From contig ML677341.1 in assembly GCA_007922305.1 (NCBI GenBank), positions 71,492,917-71,556,916 on the forward strand: a stretch of 64,000 nt of DNA, written 5' to 3'. A program made the position numbers and the translations under genes. A model generated the notes under the pieces. The model was given only the letters and a program-made list of their open reading frames with translations. It was not told the DNA's origin and did not search any database. Shown piece after piece: positions 37,401 through 48,977 of this stretch. Numbering within the stretch: position 1 is the stretch's first letter; the number at the start of each line of letters is the position of its first letter. Origin of the DNA: Dermatemys mawii. Lineage: Eukaryota; Chordata; Testudines; Dermatemydidae.

Positions 37401-40400
37401 AACATCTTTACTGCCTTTCTCTACATCTTGTCCAGTCCCACGATATCCTTTTTGAGATGCGGTGACCAGAACTGCACAAAGTATTCAAGCTGTGGGCTCA
37501 CCATGGATTTATATAGTGGCATCATGATATTTTCTGTCCAGTTTTCTATCCCTTTTCTAATAGCTCCTAACATTGTTAGACTTTTTGACTACTGATGAGC
37601 ATTGAGAAAGTTTTCACTATCCATGACGACTCCAAAATCTCCTTCTTGAGTAGTAACAACTAATTTAGACCCCATCATTATATATGTGTAGTTGGGATTA
37701 TTTTTTCCAATATACATTACTTTGCACTCATCAATGTTGCATGTCAGCTGCCATTCTGTTGCCGTGTCACTCAGTTTTGTGAAATCCCTTTGCAACTTTT
37801 CAGTCAACTTTGGACTTACCTATCTTGATTAATTTTGAATCGCCTCCAAACTTTGCCACTTGACTATTCACTCCCTTTGTTGTCAGTCTCACTCCCCCTT
37901 CAATGGCGTGAAAAAGGAACTTGCACTGCTAGTGTCTATGTCACGTACAGAGATAACTCATCTCCATGACTGCAAGCTACCATCTTTCACAGACACTACA
38001 TTTGCTTTGAAAGTTCCATTTGCTTTGCGCTGACATATGAACAACATTAAGGGGGAAGCATTTTTGTTCTCCCTCAATCTTCCACTGTTGCACACACATC
38101 TATAACCAATGACAAGTCAGCTGGCAAACATAATTGTATTCTCTAGAGCACCCTGTTCTTTAGGGCATCCAAACCCCAACACTTTCCAGCTGCCTGGGAA
38201 TACTGAATCTGCCCCTTACGTGGAATAAATGGTCATTCCTTCTCGCTCTTCAATCTGAATGCTCTCATCACCAGGACGGGGAGGGTTGTCCTGATATTGG
38301 CTCGGAATCCGGAGTGAGACCTTCACTTTCTGCTGTAAGGAGCCGCCCTCACCAGGAAAGGCAGTGATGGACACTGGTGCAGTCATGCCCATCCCAACCC
38401 CTAAGACAGATAGAGACAGGTATTACAAGTGGAGTCCAGGCCCTTGAGAAACTAAGCACTAGGGGCTGGATTTTCAGAGGTGTTGAACATTCACAACGTA
38501 GAGTGAAATCAACAGGAGCTGCTGGGGCTCAATATCTCTGAAAATTAAACGCTAAGAGCACAGGAGTTTCGATAATGAAACAGACCAGCGACCAATCTGG
38601 GCCAGAATTCTGTGGCCTTCCGTAGCCAGTGCCAGATGCTTTATGGACGCTTTAAGATTCTGTGATGTACTCAACCATGAGAAATTTCTCACTGTCTCCA
38701 CCTGGTAATCAGTGTAGGCCCTGAAGCATGAGGCAGCCTACGGGCCTCAGCTGGGGCAGCATAAAACACCCCCGGCGGGCGCCAATGACTCAGAACCCTG
38801 AGCTGTTCTGGCTCCGGCCAGGACTGTGTGCGATCCCACCCCAACATGGTAAGCTATTAATCTGTTGCTCTTGGAAGGTATATCCAGCACGTTATGCCTA
38901 CAGCTTGCACTGGAGAGGATTGTTTTTCCTTCTCTCCAGGCTGTCCCCAGTTGTGAAACCTCACTCACTCAAAGAGAAGTAGCAGAACAGTAACAATGAT
39001 CTAGCTGTCATATACCACTTTTCATCAGTGGATCTCAAAGGTCAGGCTCATTATCCCCATTTTACAGACAGGGACGCTGGGGCACAGAGAGGTGAAGTGA
39101 CTTACCCAAGGTCATGCAGCAGGCCAGTGGCCAACCCAGGAACAGAACCCAGCTCTCCTGAGTCCCAGTCCAGTGCTCTGTCCCAGAAGTGCTCTCTTAA
39201 CTATTCATACACTTAAGAGCAGTACTTCTCTTTTCAGTGCTACGGATTACGGCTAGAGGTACCTTCCCTCATCACCACATTTACTAACTAACTTTATGCT
39301 GGTGCAATTGCTGTTCTTTCCAGAACTGCAACCTGCTCTCTCATCCATTCCTTCCCTCTTCCTGCCACTGCTATGGGAGCCTGTATGCCTGCCTTCCTCA
39401 GACATCTGAGAAAGATGCAAGAACATTTTTAGGTCATTTATAATTACTCTGTGACCCTTCCCTCACACCCTTGTTGTGGGATATCACTGACGCACCTTGC
39501 TTAGTAAGATGAGAATTGGAAATTAATGTAAGTACTTATGTAAAGCAAGTTTATTATTTATTACACTTTATTATTAATTAGACTAGCCTGTGCAATGACA
39601 CTAGCTAAGCTAAAAGCTATTAAGGTAATCTCTGCCATCACCACATAAAAGGTGGGTCCCTCTCACATACAGTGAGTTTAGGCGCAAAAACCACACACCA
39701 TATGCATACATGCTGGGAGTTCCCTTAAGAAGCCCCTTAGAATGTCCTTTAGAAAATACAACTACAAATCCTTCCCAGAGACAGACAAAATGAAACTAGC
39801 ACTTGAACAAAGGAGGTCTGCAAAGTTTCTGACCCTTATCGTTGGTTCCTCCCACGTATTTCAGAAGCTTGAGCACTGCTTCCTTGGAGGCTTCATCAAA
39901 TTGTTTCCCAGTTACCTCAACTGTAGCAAATTTCCCACCTTCACATGTCCTTTCTTCATAGGTTACGTCCTCCTGGAAAGAGAGCACAGGCAGATAACAC
40001 ATCCACCTGAGAGATGCAACACTCCTCATCCCAGGAAACTGCCTCCCTGGGGGAAATCAGATCCTAGGAACATACACTGTCCCCCACCCCTCTCCACATA
40101 ACCCTCCCATGTAAAGACCAGTTTCAACTTTAGGAGATGTCAGTCTCTCTCCTGAGTGGAAGTACTTACTGCTTCCCCCTACCCCCACCTCCATGGCTTA
40201 AGTTAGCAGCATGCAACAATCAGCTCTGATGTCATCATGTCTTTGCAGCTGAGCAGATCTCAATGTAGGGTTAATCACCATTTGTGGTAGCAATGATGAT
40301 GGTGGCAGAGAAAAAGAAATGGAGATAAAACAAGACAACTGTAACCTAGACTTGAAAGGCCTGGGCGAATCAAATGCTCTAGGTCACTTTGTTCCTTTTG

Positions 40401-41461
40401 GAGCAGGTGACTGCTCCCCATCTCCCCTGCATCCCTGGGAAGCACCGGCATCATCTAAATGCAGATCAAACCAGTTACACACAGCAGCAAGCCCTAACCG
40501 ATCACCTCAGAGTTCTTTTGGAACAAAGAGCAAGTTGAATTCTGAACGAGAATCCAGAACCAGCTGCGTTTACATTACTGTCCACTGAGGACTCAACACC
40601 CTACTGATTCTCTGGTGTGCATAAGATAGCAAGGGAGGAGTGGAAGAACTTGATAGGCAAGTGTGTGTTTGCAGGAGTGCACGCATGTGTTTTGGGGGTG
40701 GGGGGAAACAGGTAAAACTAGAACACACTCTCCTCGCATGGACAGAATTCACAGCAATGGATAGCAGCCAGAAAGAGGGGGGCCACAATGCAAGGCCACA
40801 GGTTCTCAGCGTTTGCTGCATTAGCTCAACCCTCTGAAGCCCTCTGTTTGACAAGAGTGCTGTGTGCACCCCGTGCAGAGATAAGGCGGACAGGCCACCG
40901 CGCCCAAAACACGGGATGCAGGCGCTATCTGCAACTTGCCCAGCTGTTGAGCAATGGCAGGGACATATTTCTCCTTCCTTTTGAAAGGAATTATGTCACC
41001 TCCGGGAGGTCTGTGCAGGGTGATCGGGACTCAGGCTGCACCCGCACGGCCCGGGGAAAGGCCCCAGACTGACAAGCCCGACAAGCGGGACTTCGGGAGG
41101 TTTAGGCGTGAGCAAATTTTGGATGAAAGGAGAGGATCCCGACTCATTGCACGCAGTTTCTTTGTGTGGGTCAACCCCCCGGAACAGGGCGATTAGGGAG
41201 ATGGGGCACACGATTCCCTCTTAGGCAGCTTACACCGGAGAGGAGGGACAGAGTGGGAGCATTTCCCTCCTCCTCCGGTGTGTAACGCCCCAACCCAGTC
41301 CCCTGCCCCCAAACTCCGGGACAGATCAGGGGGAGGGGGCAATTCCTCGCTGCCCTCCAGCTCCCCGGCAGCCCCGCTCCTACCTTCTCCCCTCGGCTCA
41401 GCACCTGGCAGGGCCACCCCTCCACCGACCCGAACAGGGAGTTCCTGATCATCCCGAACAT
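34298..41461 (-). CDS. HEBP1: HEBP1, heme-binding protein 1 (p22HBP; SOUL family; four coding exons, 189 aa)
   Basis: Coding exons in transcript order are 41384-41461, 39834-39972, 38220-38400 and 34298-34469. All three introns are GT-AG and the phases are 0, 1 and 2. The total is 570 nt including TGA, giving 189 aa, exactly the human length. The protein starts [16 protein letters not shown], continues [26 protein letters not shown] and [12 protein letters not shown], and ends [11 protein letters not shown]...[20 protein letters not shown], all hallmarks of the SOUL/HEBP fold. The family binds heme and porphyrins in the cytosol. In mammals the acetylated N-terminal 21 residues are released as F2L, a ligand of formyl-peptide receptors. 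The gene starts in a CpG island, consistent with broad expression. Introns are 1411, 1433 and 3750 nt; the last is enlarged by CR1 and hAT insertions. No frameshift or lost key residue is visible. Confidence 0.96.
34640..34812 (+). repeat. CR1 LINE 3' end in HEBP1 intron 3
   Basis: It contains aggtcaggcttgacaaag and the classic terminus tctagatgacctcctgaggtcccttccaaccctgatattctatgatt (split here by position). The 3' octamer-like repeats attctatga and attcgatca close it. Confidence 0.85.
35778..36471. mobile_element. hAT-type non-autonomous element, 694 bp, in HEBP1 intron 3
   Basis: The ends are caggggtgagcaaactttttg and agattgcccacccccg, with a perfect 8-bp duplication tcctaggg at 35770-35777 and 36472-36479. 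The interior is C-rich with degenerate tandem gaccccc/ccagagc-type units. The long open frames across it are low-complexity by-products. Confidence 0.85.
36795..36965. repeat. Dispersed repeat of reptile type next to the CR1 remnant
   Basis: The segment gggtcagatcagtgacccacctagcccagtgtcctg is a motif seen repeatedly in sauropsid repeats; a related piece occurs at 38575-38650. Its class is not decided from sequence. Confidence 0.4.
36966..37880 (-). pseudogene. CR1 LINE reverse-transcriptase remnant in HEBP1 intron 3
   Basis: The - strand encodes, with stops and frameshifts, the C-terminal part of CR1 ORF2: [19 protein letters not shown] (about 37720), the [15 protein letters not shown] segment, and [19 protein letters not shown] (about 37340). 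The 3' terminus reads ggtcccttcttatctta near 36995. The element is 5'-truncated and inactive. Confidence 0.8.
38220..38400 (-). CDS. HEBP1: HEBP1 exon 3
   Basis: The acceptor ctgtcttag precedes GGGTTGGGATG, and the donor is TCCAC|gtaagg. It encodes [20 protein letters not shown], then [15 protein letters not shown] and [11 protein letters not shown]. Most of this exon is too short and too stop-flanked to be noticed as a free open frame. The heme-pocket segment of the family lies in exons 2-3. Confidence 0.94.
39030..39192 (-). repeat. MIR-like SINE
   Basis: On the - strand this reads as a good MIR: its + strand shows ttatccccattttacagac, gaggtgaagtgacttacccaa and ggaacagaacccagctctcc in the expected order. 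Confidence 0.75.
39834..39972 (-). CDS. HEBP1: HEBP1 exon 2
   Basis: The acceptor ctctttccag precedes GAGGACGTAACC (EDVT), and the donor is aagg|gtcaga. It encodes [20 protein letters not shown] through GGTNDK plus one base. It aligns without gaps to human residues 27-72. Confidence 0.95.
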
Positions 41462-41760
41462 GCTGCCGGTAGCACGTTCCCACGGGGCGCAGGGTCCGAA
41501 GCTAAAGCGGCGCCGTCCCCGCCCCACCGCGGCTGCAGCTGCTCCTCCCCCCCGCGGGGCCCCGCCCCGGCAGCCGTCACTCCCCCTTCCCCCCCTTGCT
41601 GCTGTGGGTGGGGATTGGGGAAGCTGGTGCGCCCGCGGTGGGGGCTGAGGAGTCAGAGCAGAGCGGTGCCCTTTCAGGGGCGGGCTGTGGCCCCCAGCTC
41701 CCACCCCTGGGCTTCTGCGGGGGCGACCCTCAGAGGGGAGCGGGGGATCATGGCACGTGC
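41260..41760. promoter_or_regulatory. HEBP1: CpG island and HEBP1 promoter region
   Basis: This is by far the densest run of CG dinucleotides in the window outside repeats, covering HEBP1 exon 1 and about 300 nt upstream. A GC-box-like ccccgcccc (about 41516-41524) lies just upstream of the start codon on the gene's sense. No TATA box is apparent, as expected for a CpG-island promoter. Confidence 0.75.
41384..41461 (-). CDS. HEBP1: HEBP1 exon 1 (coding part)
   Basis: It encodes residues 1-26, ending GEK before the donor AAG|gtagga. This includes the whole F2L-equivalent peptide. The second codon is Phe where human has Leu. Confidence 0.95.
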
Positions 41761-43168
41761 ACACGCGCCCAGGATGACTGGCGCACGTGCCTTGGATTTT
41801 TGGCCCACCCTTTGGTCCCGAAAAGGACATTCCCGGATATTGCGGCAAGTGCTTCTGAGCCTAGTCTTCTGCCCTTTCCGCCTCTTTCGGCTAGTGTGTG
41901 CCCGCCACCCATAGGCACAGCATCATCCTTCTCCCATCACCACCTCGGTGGTGGAGTCTGGGGGTTAACCTGTAGGACAGGCAATCAGAAGACCTATTGC
42001 TAGCTCTGCCACACACTTTCCAATGTGGCCTTGGGCAAGTCACTTAAGACCGGATCTTCCAAGGTGTTTAGGTGCCTAACTCTTAATGACTTCAATGACA
42101 GGTGCTTACATAGCTTTGAAGATCTGGGCCTTCAATTCTCTGTACTACCTTCCCCTGTATCAGTAGTACTGGGCTATGGGGTAGTATCTGCTCCACAGTT
42201 GTTTCTTTTTGTGTTTTGAGATCCTTAGGGCTTATATGTGTGTAAAGGAGTGGCTTGTACAAGGATGTAAATAGTTTAGCTATAGATATTATAGGAAGGA
42301 TTATAATTTGGGGTTTGGAACTGGGAAAAGCTGATGCCTTTAAGGGTGAAGCAATGGAACAAATTGAGAAACTGGCATAATAAAGCATAGGATCAGATGG
42401 TATTCGTCCAGGGATGTTGTGATAAATAGCTCCCTTTGATGGACTCCCAGCCAGCTAGTTATTTGTAAAATTCCTCTTGTTAGTTAACCTTGGGAGTTAA
42501 GTCTAGAGTGGTAAGTATTAATTTTTAAAATCTTTGTGGGCCCCACTTCTGTACTTGGAGTGACAGAGTTGGGATTCAGCCTTGACAGATGTGGAGGGGG
42601 ATCTGAAGGAAATAACAGATGAAGTACAGAAAATACCGATAAAGATATGTAACACAGTATGTGCTGAAGAAAGATAAGTGTTCCTTAAGGCTGGAAAATC
42701 ATGAGGATGTTGCTCATTTTTGCATTACAGTTTCTTTTTTTCAAGTTAATAAATGTTAGCTAAAGCCCTATAATTTATTTGGGTTTTCCAAAATCTTTTA
42801 ATAATGCAATAAATTTTTAAAGGTACACATGAAAGTTAGGTGTCCATCTCCCAATGACATTAATGGCATTTGAGTGCCTAACAACCTTAACTCCTTTCAA
42901 AATGCCAGACTGTCTGTCTAGATACTTATATGGTCCCCCTCATCTTGTTATCTATGTGTCTCGTGGCCATTCATACAATTTATCCTCCCAACACACTTGT
43001 AAAGTAAAGAAATATACCCCATTTTACAGGTCGGGAACTGAGGCATAGTGTAGATTAAGTGATTTAACTGAGATCACTTAGAAAGTCAGGGTGGACATGG
43101 AATCCACAGAAGGGATTCAGGAATTGTGACATTGAGCATCACAACACCTAACTTAGATGCCTAGAAAT

Positions 43169-45459
43169 TAGGGCTGTCAAGCAATTAAAAAAAGTAATCG
43201 AGATTAATGGCAGGATTGAAAAAATCATGATTAATCGCATGGTTAACCAATATTAGAATACCATTTATTTAAGTATTTTTGGATGTTTTCTACATTTTCA
43301 AATATACTGATTTCAGTTACAGCACAGATTACAAAGCAGACACTGCTCACTTTACTTTTTATTACAAATATTTGCACTGTAAAAAACCAAAATAAATAGT
43401 TATTTCAGTTCACACATACAAGTACTGTGTGCAATCTCTTTATAATGAAAGTTGAACTTATAATAAATGTAGAATTATGTACAAAAAAGAATTGCATTCA
43501 AAAATAAAACAACGGAAAATGTTAGAAACCACAAGTCCATTCAGTCTTACTTCAGCCAATTGATCAGATAAACAAGTTTGGTTACAATTTGCAGGCGATA
43601 ATGCTGCCCACATCTTGTTTACAATGTCACTTGAAAGTGAGAGATGTGCTAAAGATTCGTATGTCCCCTCATGCTTCAGCCACCATTGCAGGGGACATGT
43701 GTCCATGCTGATGACAGGCTCTGCTCGATAACAATCCAAAGCATTGCGGACCAACGCATGTTCATTTTAATCCTCCGAGTCAGATGCCACCAGCAGAAGG
43801 TTGATTTTCTTTTCTGGTAGTTCAGGTTCTGTAGTTTTTGCAACAGAGTGTTGCTCTTTTAGGACTTCTGAAAACATTCTCCACACCTCATCCCTTTCAG
43901 ATTTTGGAAGGCACTTGAGATTCTTAAACCTTGGGTCAAGCGCTGTAGCTGTGTTTAGAAATCTCACGTTGGTACCTTCTTTGCATTTTGTCAAATCTGC
44001 TGTTAAAGTGTTCTTAAAACGAACATGTGCTGGGTCATCATCTGAGATTGTTATAATACAGGGGTGGGCAAACTTTTTGGCCCGAGAGCCACATCAGATT
44101 TGCAAAATTATATGGAGGGCCAGGTAAGGAAGGCCCCGCCCCCAATCCAGCCCTCTCCCACTTCCCACCTCCTGACTGCCTCCTGAGAATCCCTGACCCA
44201 TCCAACCCCCTCCACCTTGTCCCCTGACTGCCCCTTCCACAGACCTCTAACCACCAGGACCCCATGCCCTACCCAATTCCTCTGCTCCCTGTCCCCCTGA
44301 CTGCCCCAACCCCTATCCACCTTCCCACCCCAGAACCCCCACCCCAGAACCCCAACCCCTATCCACCTTCCCACCCCCTAACCACCAGGCCAGAACCCCA
44401 CACCCATCTAACCCACCCTGCTCCCTGACTGCCCCCTCCAAGTCTCCCCCCAACCACCACCCTGGAACCTCTCCATCCCTCCTCTTACCACAGCTGCTTG
44501 GGGTGGAGGGGGGCATGCAACCCCGGCCCCCAGAGCTCTGCCTGCACGGCATGGCTCCGGGGGAGGGGCGAGCGTGCAGCCCCAGCTCTCAGAGCGCTCG
44601 TGGTGTGGCTCCAGGGGAGGCGGGCCTCGCACAGCCCTGGACCCCAGTGCGCTCCCCACGCAGCTCCGGGGGAAGGGCCTGGATGTGGCCCGCGGGCCGT
44701 GGTTTGCCCACTCCTGTTATAACATGAAATATATGGCAGAATGTGGGTAAAACAGAGCAGGGGACATACAATTCTCCCCCACGGAGTTCAGTCACAAATT
44801 TAATTAACACATTATTTTTTCAATGAGCATCATCAGCATGGAAGCATGTTCTCTGGAGTGATGGCCAAAGCATGAAGGGGCACATAAATGTTTAGCATAT
44901 CTGGCATGTAAATACCTTGCAATGCTGGCTACAAAAGTACCATGTGAATGCCTGTTCTCACTTTCAGGTGATATTGTGAATAAGAAGCAGTCAGCAGTAT
45001 CTCCCGTAAATGTAAACAAACTTGTTTGTCTTAGTGATTGGCTGAACAAGAAGTGGGACTGAGTGGACTTGAAGGCTTTAAAGTTTTACATTGTTTTGGT
45101 TTTGAGTGCAGTTATGTAACAAAAAAAATCTACATTTGTAAGTTACATTTTCACAATAAAGAGATTGCACTACAGTACTTATATCAGGTGAATTGAAAAA
45201 TACTATTTATTTTATCATTTTTACAGTGCAAATATTTGTAATAAAAATAATAATACAATGTGAGCACTGTACATTTTGTATTCTGTATTGTAATAAAAAT
45301 TGATATATTTGAAAGTGTACAAAATATCCAAAAATATTTAATAAATTTCAATTGATATTCTATTGTTTAACAGTGAGATTAATCATGATTAGTTTTTTTA
45401 ATCACAATTATTTTTTTTAATTAATTGTGTTAGCTAACTGTGATTAATCAACAGCCCTA
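43169..45459. mobile_element. Foldback hAT element, copy 1 (2291 bp including a nested element)
   Basis: It begins tagggctgtcaag and ends aacagccta-type (caacagcccta), with target duplications ctagaaat and ctagaaac. The left arm carries, on the - strand, a decayed hAT transposase C-terminus (FLNTATALDPRFKNLK; DTCPLQWWLKHEGTYE; SSDIVNKMWAALSP). The right arm carries the same domain on the + strand (ECLFSLSGDIVNKKQ). Removing the nested 658-bp insert and its duplication leaves about 1.6 kb. Confidence 0.8.
44059..44716. mobile_element. Same hAT-type family, 658 bp, nested in the foldback hAT at 43169-45459
   Basis: The ends caggggtgggcaaac and gtttgcccactcctg are inverted. The flanks ttataata and ttataaca match at 7 of 8. 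The interior is C-rich as in the 35778 copy. It splits the host element between its two arms. Confidence 0.85.
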
Positions 45460-45834
45460 CTAGAAACTCATACGAGCAAGACTATAATCAACAAAGCCAG
45501 AGCTATATACCGAATAGGGAGAGAGGTGCCTTAGAAGGCTATCCACAAAGCTAGCACCTAAGCTAGCCAATGGGAGATACAGATAAGAGGAGTGTGTGCT
45601 AAGCCCCACCACCTCACAGAATTAGGACTCTCAGCTGCTTAAGTCATGTGTGGAGCCTGATCTGATAGGAAAGTCTTTAAGTCTTTTAGTTAGTCTTTAA
45701 GGTGGCACAAGATTCTTTGTCACTTTTGCAATTCCAGACTACCTCTGATTCCTGATCTGATAAGAATACTCGGAGGCTGTTTATCAGATTGAGCCCCTCA
45801 GATACGTTCGCACAAAACAGGTGAGGTGTCCAGT

Positions 45835-45985
45835 TTTCCTTATGACCCAGTGGTTAGGGCACTTATCCGGGATGTGGGAGATCACTGGTCTCCCCTTTGC
45901 CTGATGAGAAGGGATTTGAACAGGGATCTGCTACCTCTTGGGGAAGTGCCCTGACTGCTAGGCTATATAGTCATTCTAACTCTTT
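45835..45985 (+). repeat. tRNA-type SINE-like repeat
   Basis: gacccagtggttagggcact and gggatttgaacagggatctg resemble A-box and B-box regions of a tRNA-derived SINE. The second half is partly an inverted copy of the first (gtgccctgactgctaggc). It is not a functional tRNA: no cloverleaf can be drawn. Confidence 0.5.
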
Positions 45986-46796
45986 CTCTGATCAATCAAT
46001 ATTTAATTAAAGTGGAACAATTTAAATAGGAGGGATTGAGGGAAACTCACATCAGACTATTCCTGGACAACGGGAGTGAGAGAAACTGTCAATAATGACA
46101 AAGTCATTTGATGTAAGCAATTTTAAGTTCATTCACCATTTTATTTTCTAAGCTAGCTAATAATTTTCTGAATTACAAAAAAACCAAAACAAAGCAAAAC
46201 AAAAAATAACTACACCTCACAACTCCACATTAAAAGTTATTTTATTCTTTAAGAAAATATTATGAGTGGATTCTGTGAGCTGAATATTTTCCATCTGTAC
46301 AAATTCAGGAAGCCTGGCTATGGGATCTCCATACCTGAAAGATGAGCAAATAATGAAAACTGACATTTACAGTGTTTCTTATCCAGAGATCCCAAAGCAG
46401 TCAACGGACTTTAAAACTATAACCCCAGTCCTGCAAGAAACATATTCAAGGCACTACCACTAAGCAGAGTGGGAATTCTGTGCACCCATATAGTTGATGA
46501 TACAATACAATGTGAGAATTGATAATATATAATAACAGAGCAAATGCTGAGATAGTCTTTATTTTCTGTTAGTCTGTTCAGTCATTTACTTAAAAAGATT
46601 ATGAAATGTATTACTGTGCAATTCTTGACAAAAGATGAAGAGACATTTGTTCAGAGGTACAGTAGCATGTTCGTATCAGTCTTTTCTGCCTCCTTAAAAT
46701 ATTTGCAAACAATTGTCACGTTGCCCCCTCACTAACCGTTTAGCTAATCTAGACACAACACTCTTGTTTTTCATGTTATTCCATTCAGCCCTTTAA

Positions 46797-46853
46797 GAGG
46801 GTGTGTGTGTGTGCGCGCGTGTGTGTGTGTGTTTGTGCATGTGTGTGTGTGTT
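46797..46853 (+). repeat. (GT)n microsatellite with GC interruption
   Basis: A run of alternating purine-pyrimidine gt units includes gcgcgcgt near 46813, which could favour Z-form DNA. Confidence 0.9.
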
Positions 46854-48387
46854 TCCTCTCTGAATTTGCTGCCGGTTTACCAACATTTCAGGTATGCAGT
46901 CGACCAGAACAGAGTTCAATATTGTAGGTGATCTTCTCTAGTGCTGTACAGGGCAGAACAATTACCTTTGGACTTATTTGGTCCATAGCATCACTTTGGG
47001 GAGCAATACAAATGAAAGTGTGACTTTGTCAACTTCCTTTACCTTTTCTTAGGAAGAGTACTTTTACTCAGGGTCTTGAGAGAAAAACTGTTATTTCCTG
47101 TATTTTGTTTATTCATCTCCTATATCAGAGGGCAAGAGATCAGGCATTTCATCACCACTTTACCAAAATTTCATCTAACTGGGTGAAAATCACTTCTGTG
47201 CAGAAGGTCCACACAAGGGCTGTCTACCACTTATGTCCCACCTAAACCACGTTTTGAGGCCTTAACTAGAACTTAAGTGATGGATAGCTCCTTTGTGGGT
47301 CCTTTGCACAGGGGCAGATTTCTCCCATTGTGAGCCTATATTTTGGTCAGTGAGGAGAGGTAAGACTCAGGAGTTTCATTGGCTCAGAAATCCAAATCTC
47401 GATATGTTTGTCTGCTCAATAGTCTCTCACTTTCTTCCCAAGGCTAGCAAGAGCAGAAACACTGCAGGGAGGGTGACTAAGGAAGGAGAGTGTGCATCAT
47501 TTCCCCACAACTTCCTACTGCTATTCAACTGGAGTTTCACTGATGAACTTCAAAAGGGAAGTCTGGTGAGTCAAGGAAACTCCTGAAATGTAAGGCCTTC
47601 TGAGGAGAAGTACTTCACAGAAGATTACTGGAAAGAAAATTTTCCATTTTCTCCTGAATCAAACCCGGTTCTCTGTCATGACAGCTAAGAGTGTTAACCA
47701 ACTTACTGGTCCAGAAATCCTCATGAAAACCAAACAAAACTGAATATAGTGGTTACAAGGGTAGGTATCATATGCTCACTGAGTGATAGATCTGTGCTAT
47801 AACTGAACTAGGAAAGCAGAATTCCTTGGTTAATCATCTGGGGACAGACTGGAACCAGGTAAGTTCGGCACCTAACCTACTGAGGCACTTCTGAGAATCC
47901 AGCTAGGCACCTATCTGCATCTTTAGGAGCCTAAATACCTTTGAAAATCTGGCCCCTGGTCTCCAAGGCCAAGATCCTAAACTGTATTTTGTAGCCTAAC
48001 TCCCTATGAAATCAGTGTGAGTGAGGTGCCGACATACATTTGAGGATCTGGGCCCACGTGGCTTGGCTGGCAGTATGGTGTTCTAAAGACTGCTGTCAAG
48101 ATCAGGGTCTACATTGCAAACGTGATTAGTGATTTTTGGAACCCTTAAACAGGTGCCTAAAAGGGACCTGATTTTCAGAAGGTGGGTGTTCAGCACTTCA
48201 TAAAAACCAGGTCCCTACATTGTCTTAACGTTGGACCCCAAAACTGAGGCACGCTAAACCACTAGCAATGTCTGAAAATGTAGGCACTGTTCCCTGTTAT
48301 CCAATGCCTTGTGAAGTCCCTCCTCCCTCACACTCTTTACAAACACCTGCTTATCAACAGAACATGCTTTATATGTATCCTTTATAG

Positions 48388-48585
48388 ATTGAGGCCAAAA
48401 TTTTAAACTATAGTTGCCTAACGTTACCCATCTAAATAAAAGTGATCTGGTTTGTTTTCAGAGGAGGTAAGCAACCACAGTTCTCCCTGAAGTCAAATGC
48501 TCAGCACACTGAAAATCAAGTCACTTTTATTTTGGTACCTGAATGTGAAGTTAGGTGCCTAACATTTGAAAATTTTGGCCTAAGT
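48388..48585. repeat. Palindromic AT-rich repeat
   Basis: The ends gaggccaaaattttaaac and tttgaaaattttggcctaa are inverted, and the inner parts gttgcctaac / gttaggtgcct and aaaagtgatctggttttc-like / gaaaatcaagtcactttta also mirror each other. The same gtgcctaa...ttttgaaaatctggcc motif recurs at 42065-42135, 47865-48060 and 49580-49680. Confidence 0.6.
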
Positions 48586-48891
48586 GTCCATATGTATACA
48601 TGACCCCTGAGTCCATAGTTCTCTGGGAAGTAGGCTAGAAAAAGGCATCTGATGTGTACAGAAGGAATATAGGTGGCAATCCAAAGGAAATGTGGGGATG
48701 ACTGTATAGGAGAAATATACAAACACTTAACTAGATTGAGATCAACAACTCATCACACATGGGTCACCACACAGCCATCATCACAGAGCTGCACTCGATT
48801 TGACCCAGTGACCTAGATTTGAAAGGCAGCTCCATAACCCAAAATTGCCAGTCTCCTGAGGCATCCAGACCCTCACTCATACATGAGTTAC

Positions 48892-48897
48892 TTTATT
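48892..48897 (-). terminator. Polyadenylation signal AATAAA of the secreted-protein gene
   Basis: A canonical signal on the - strand lies 81 nt beyond the stop codon, giving a short 3' untranslated region of about 100 nt. Confidence 0.6.
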
Positions 48898-48977
48898 CAG
48901 CCTAATAGTCCCTCTTGGACAAAGGCTTGCAGAGGAGAGAAAGAGAGAAATGTTTGTTGGGTTTTTTTGGAAGAGAG

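Larger units (their letters stand above)
41762..48880. other. Gene-free interval between HEBP1 and the secreted-protein gene
   Basis: Apart from the foldback hAT with its nested insert, SINE-like pieces (41965-42060, 43010-43095, 45835) and palindromic AT-rich repeats, nothing coding was found. Confidence 0.6.

Noticed and set aside
41171..41848. 225-codon - strand frame spanning HEBP1 exon 1
   Set aside because: Only residues from the internal MFGMIRNS onward to the GEK donor are real coding; the rest is open because the CpG island has few stop codons.
44038..44727. Several 70-90 codon frames on both strands
   Set aside because: Same reason: interior of the nested C-rich hAT element.
45835..45960. 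Possible tRNA gene
   Set aside because: A- and B-box-like phrases are present but no cloverleaf forms and the second half is an inverted copy; it is better explained as a SINE.
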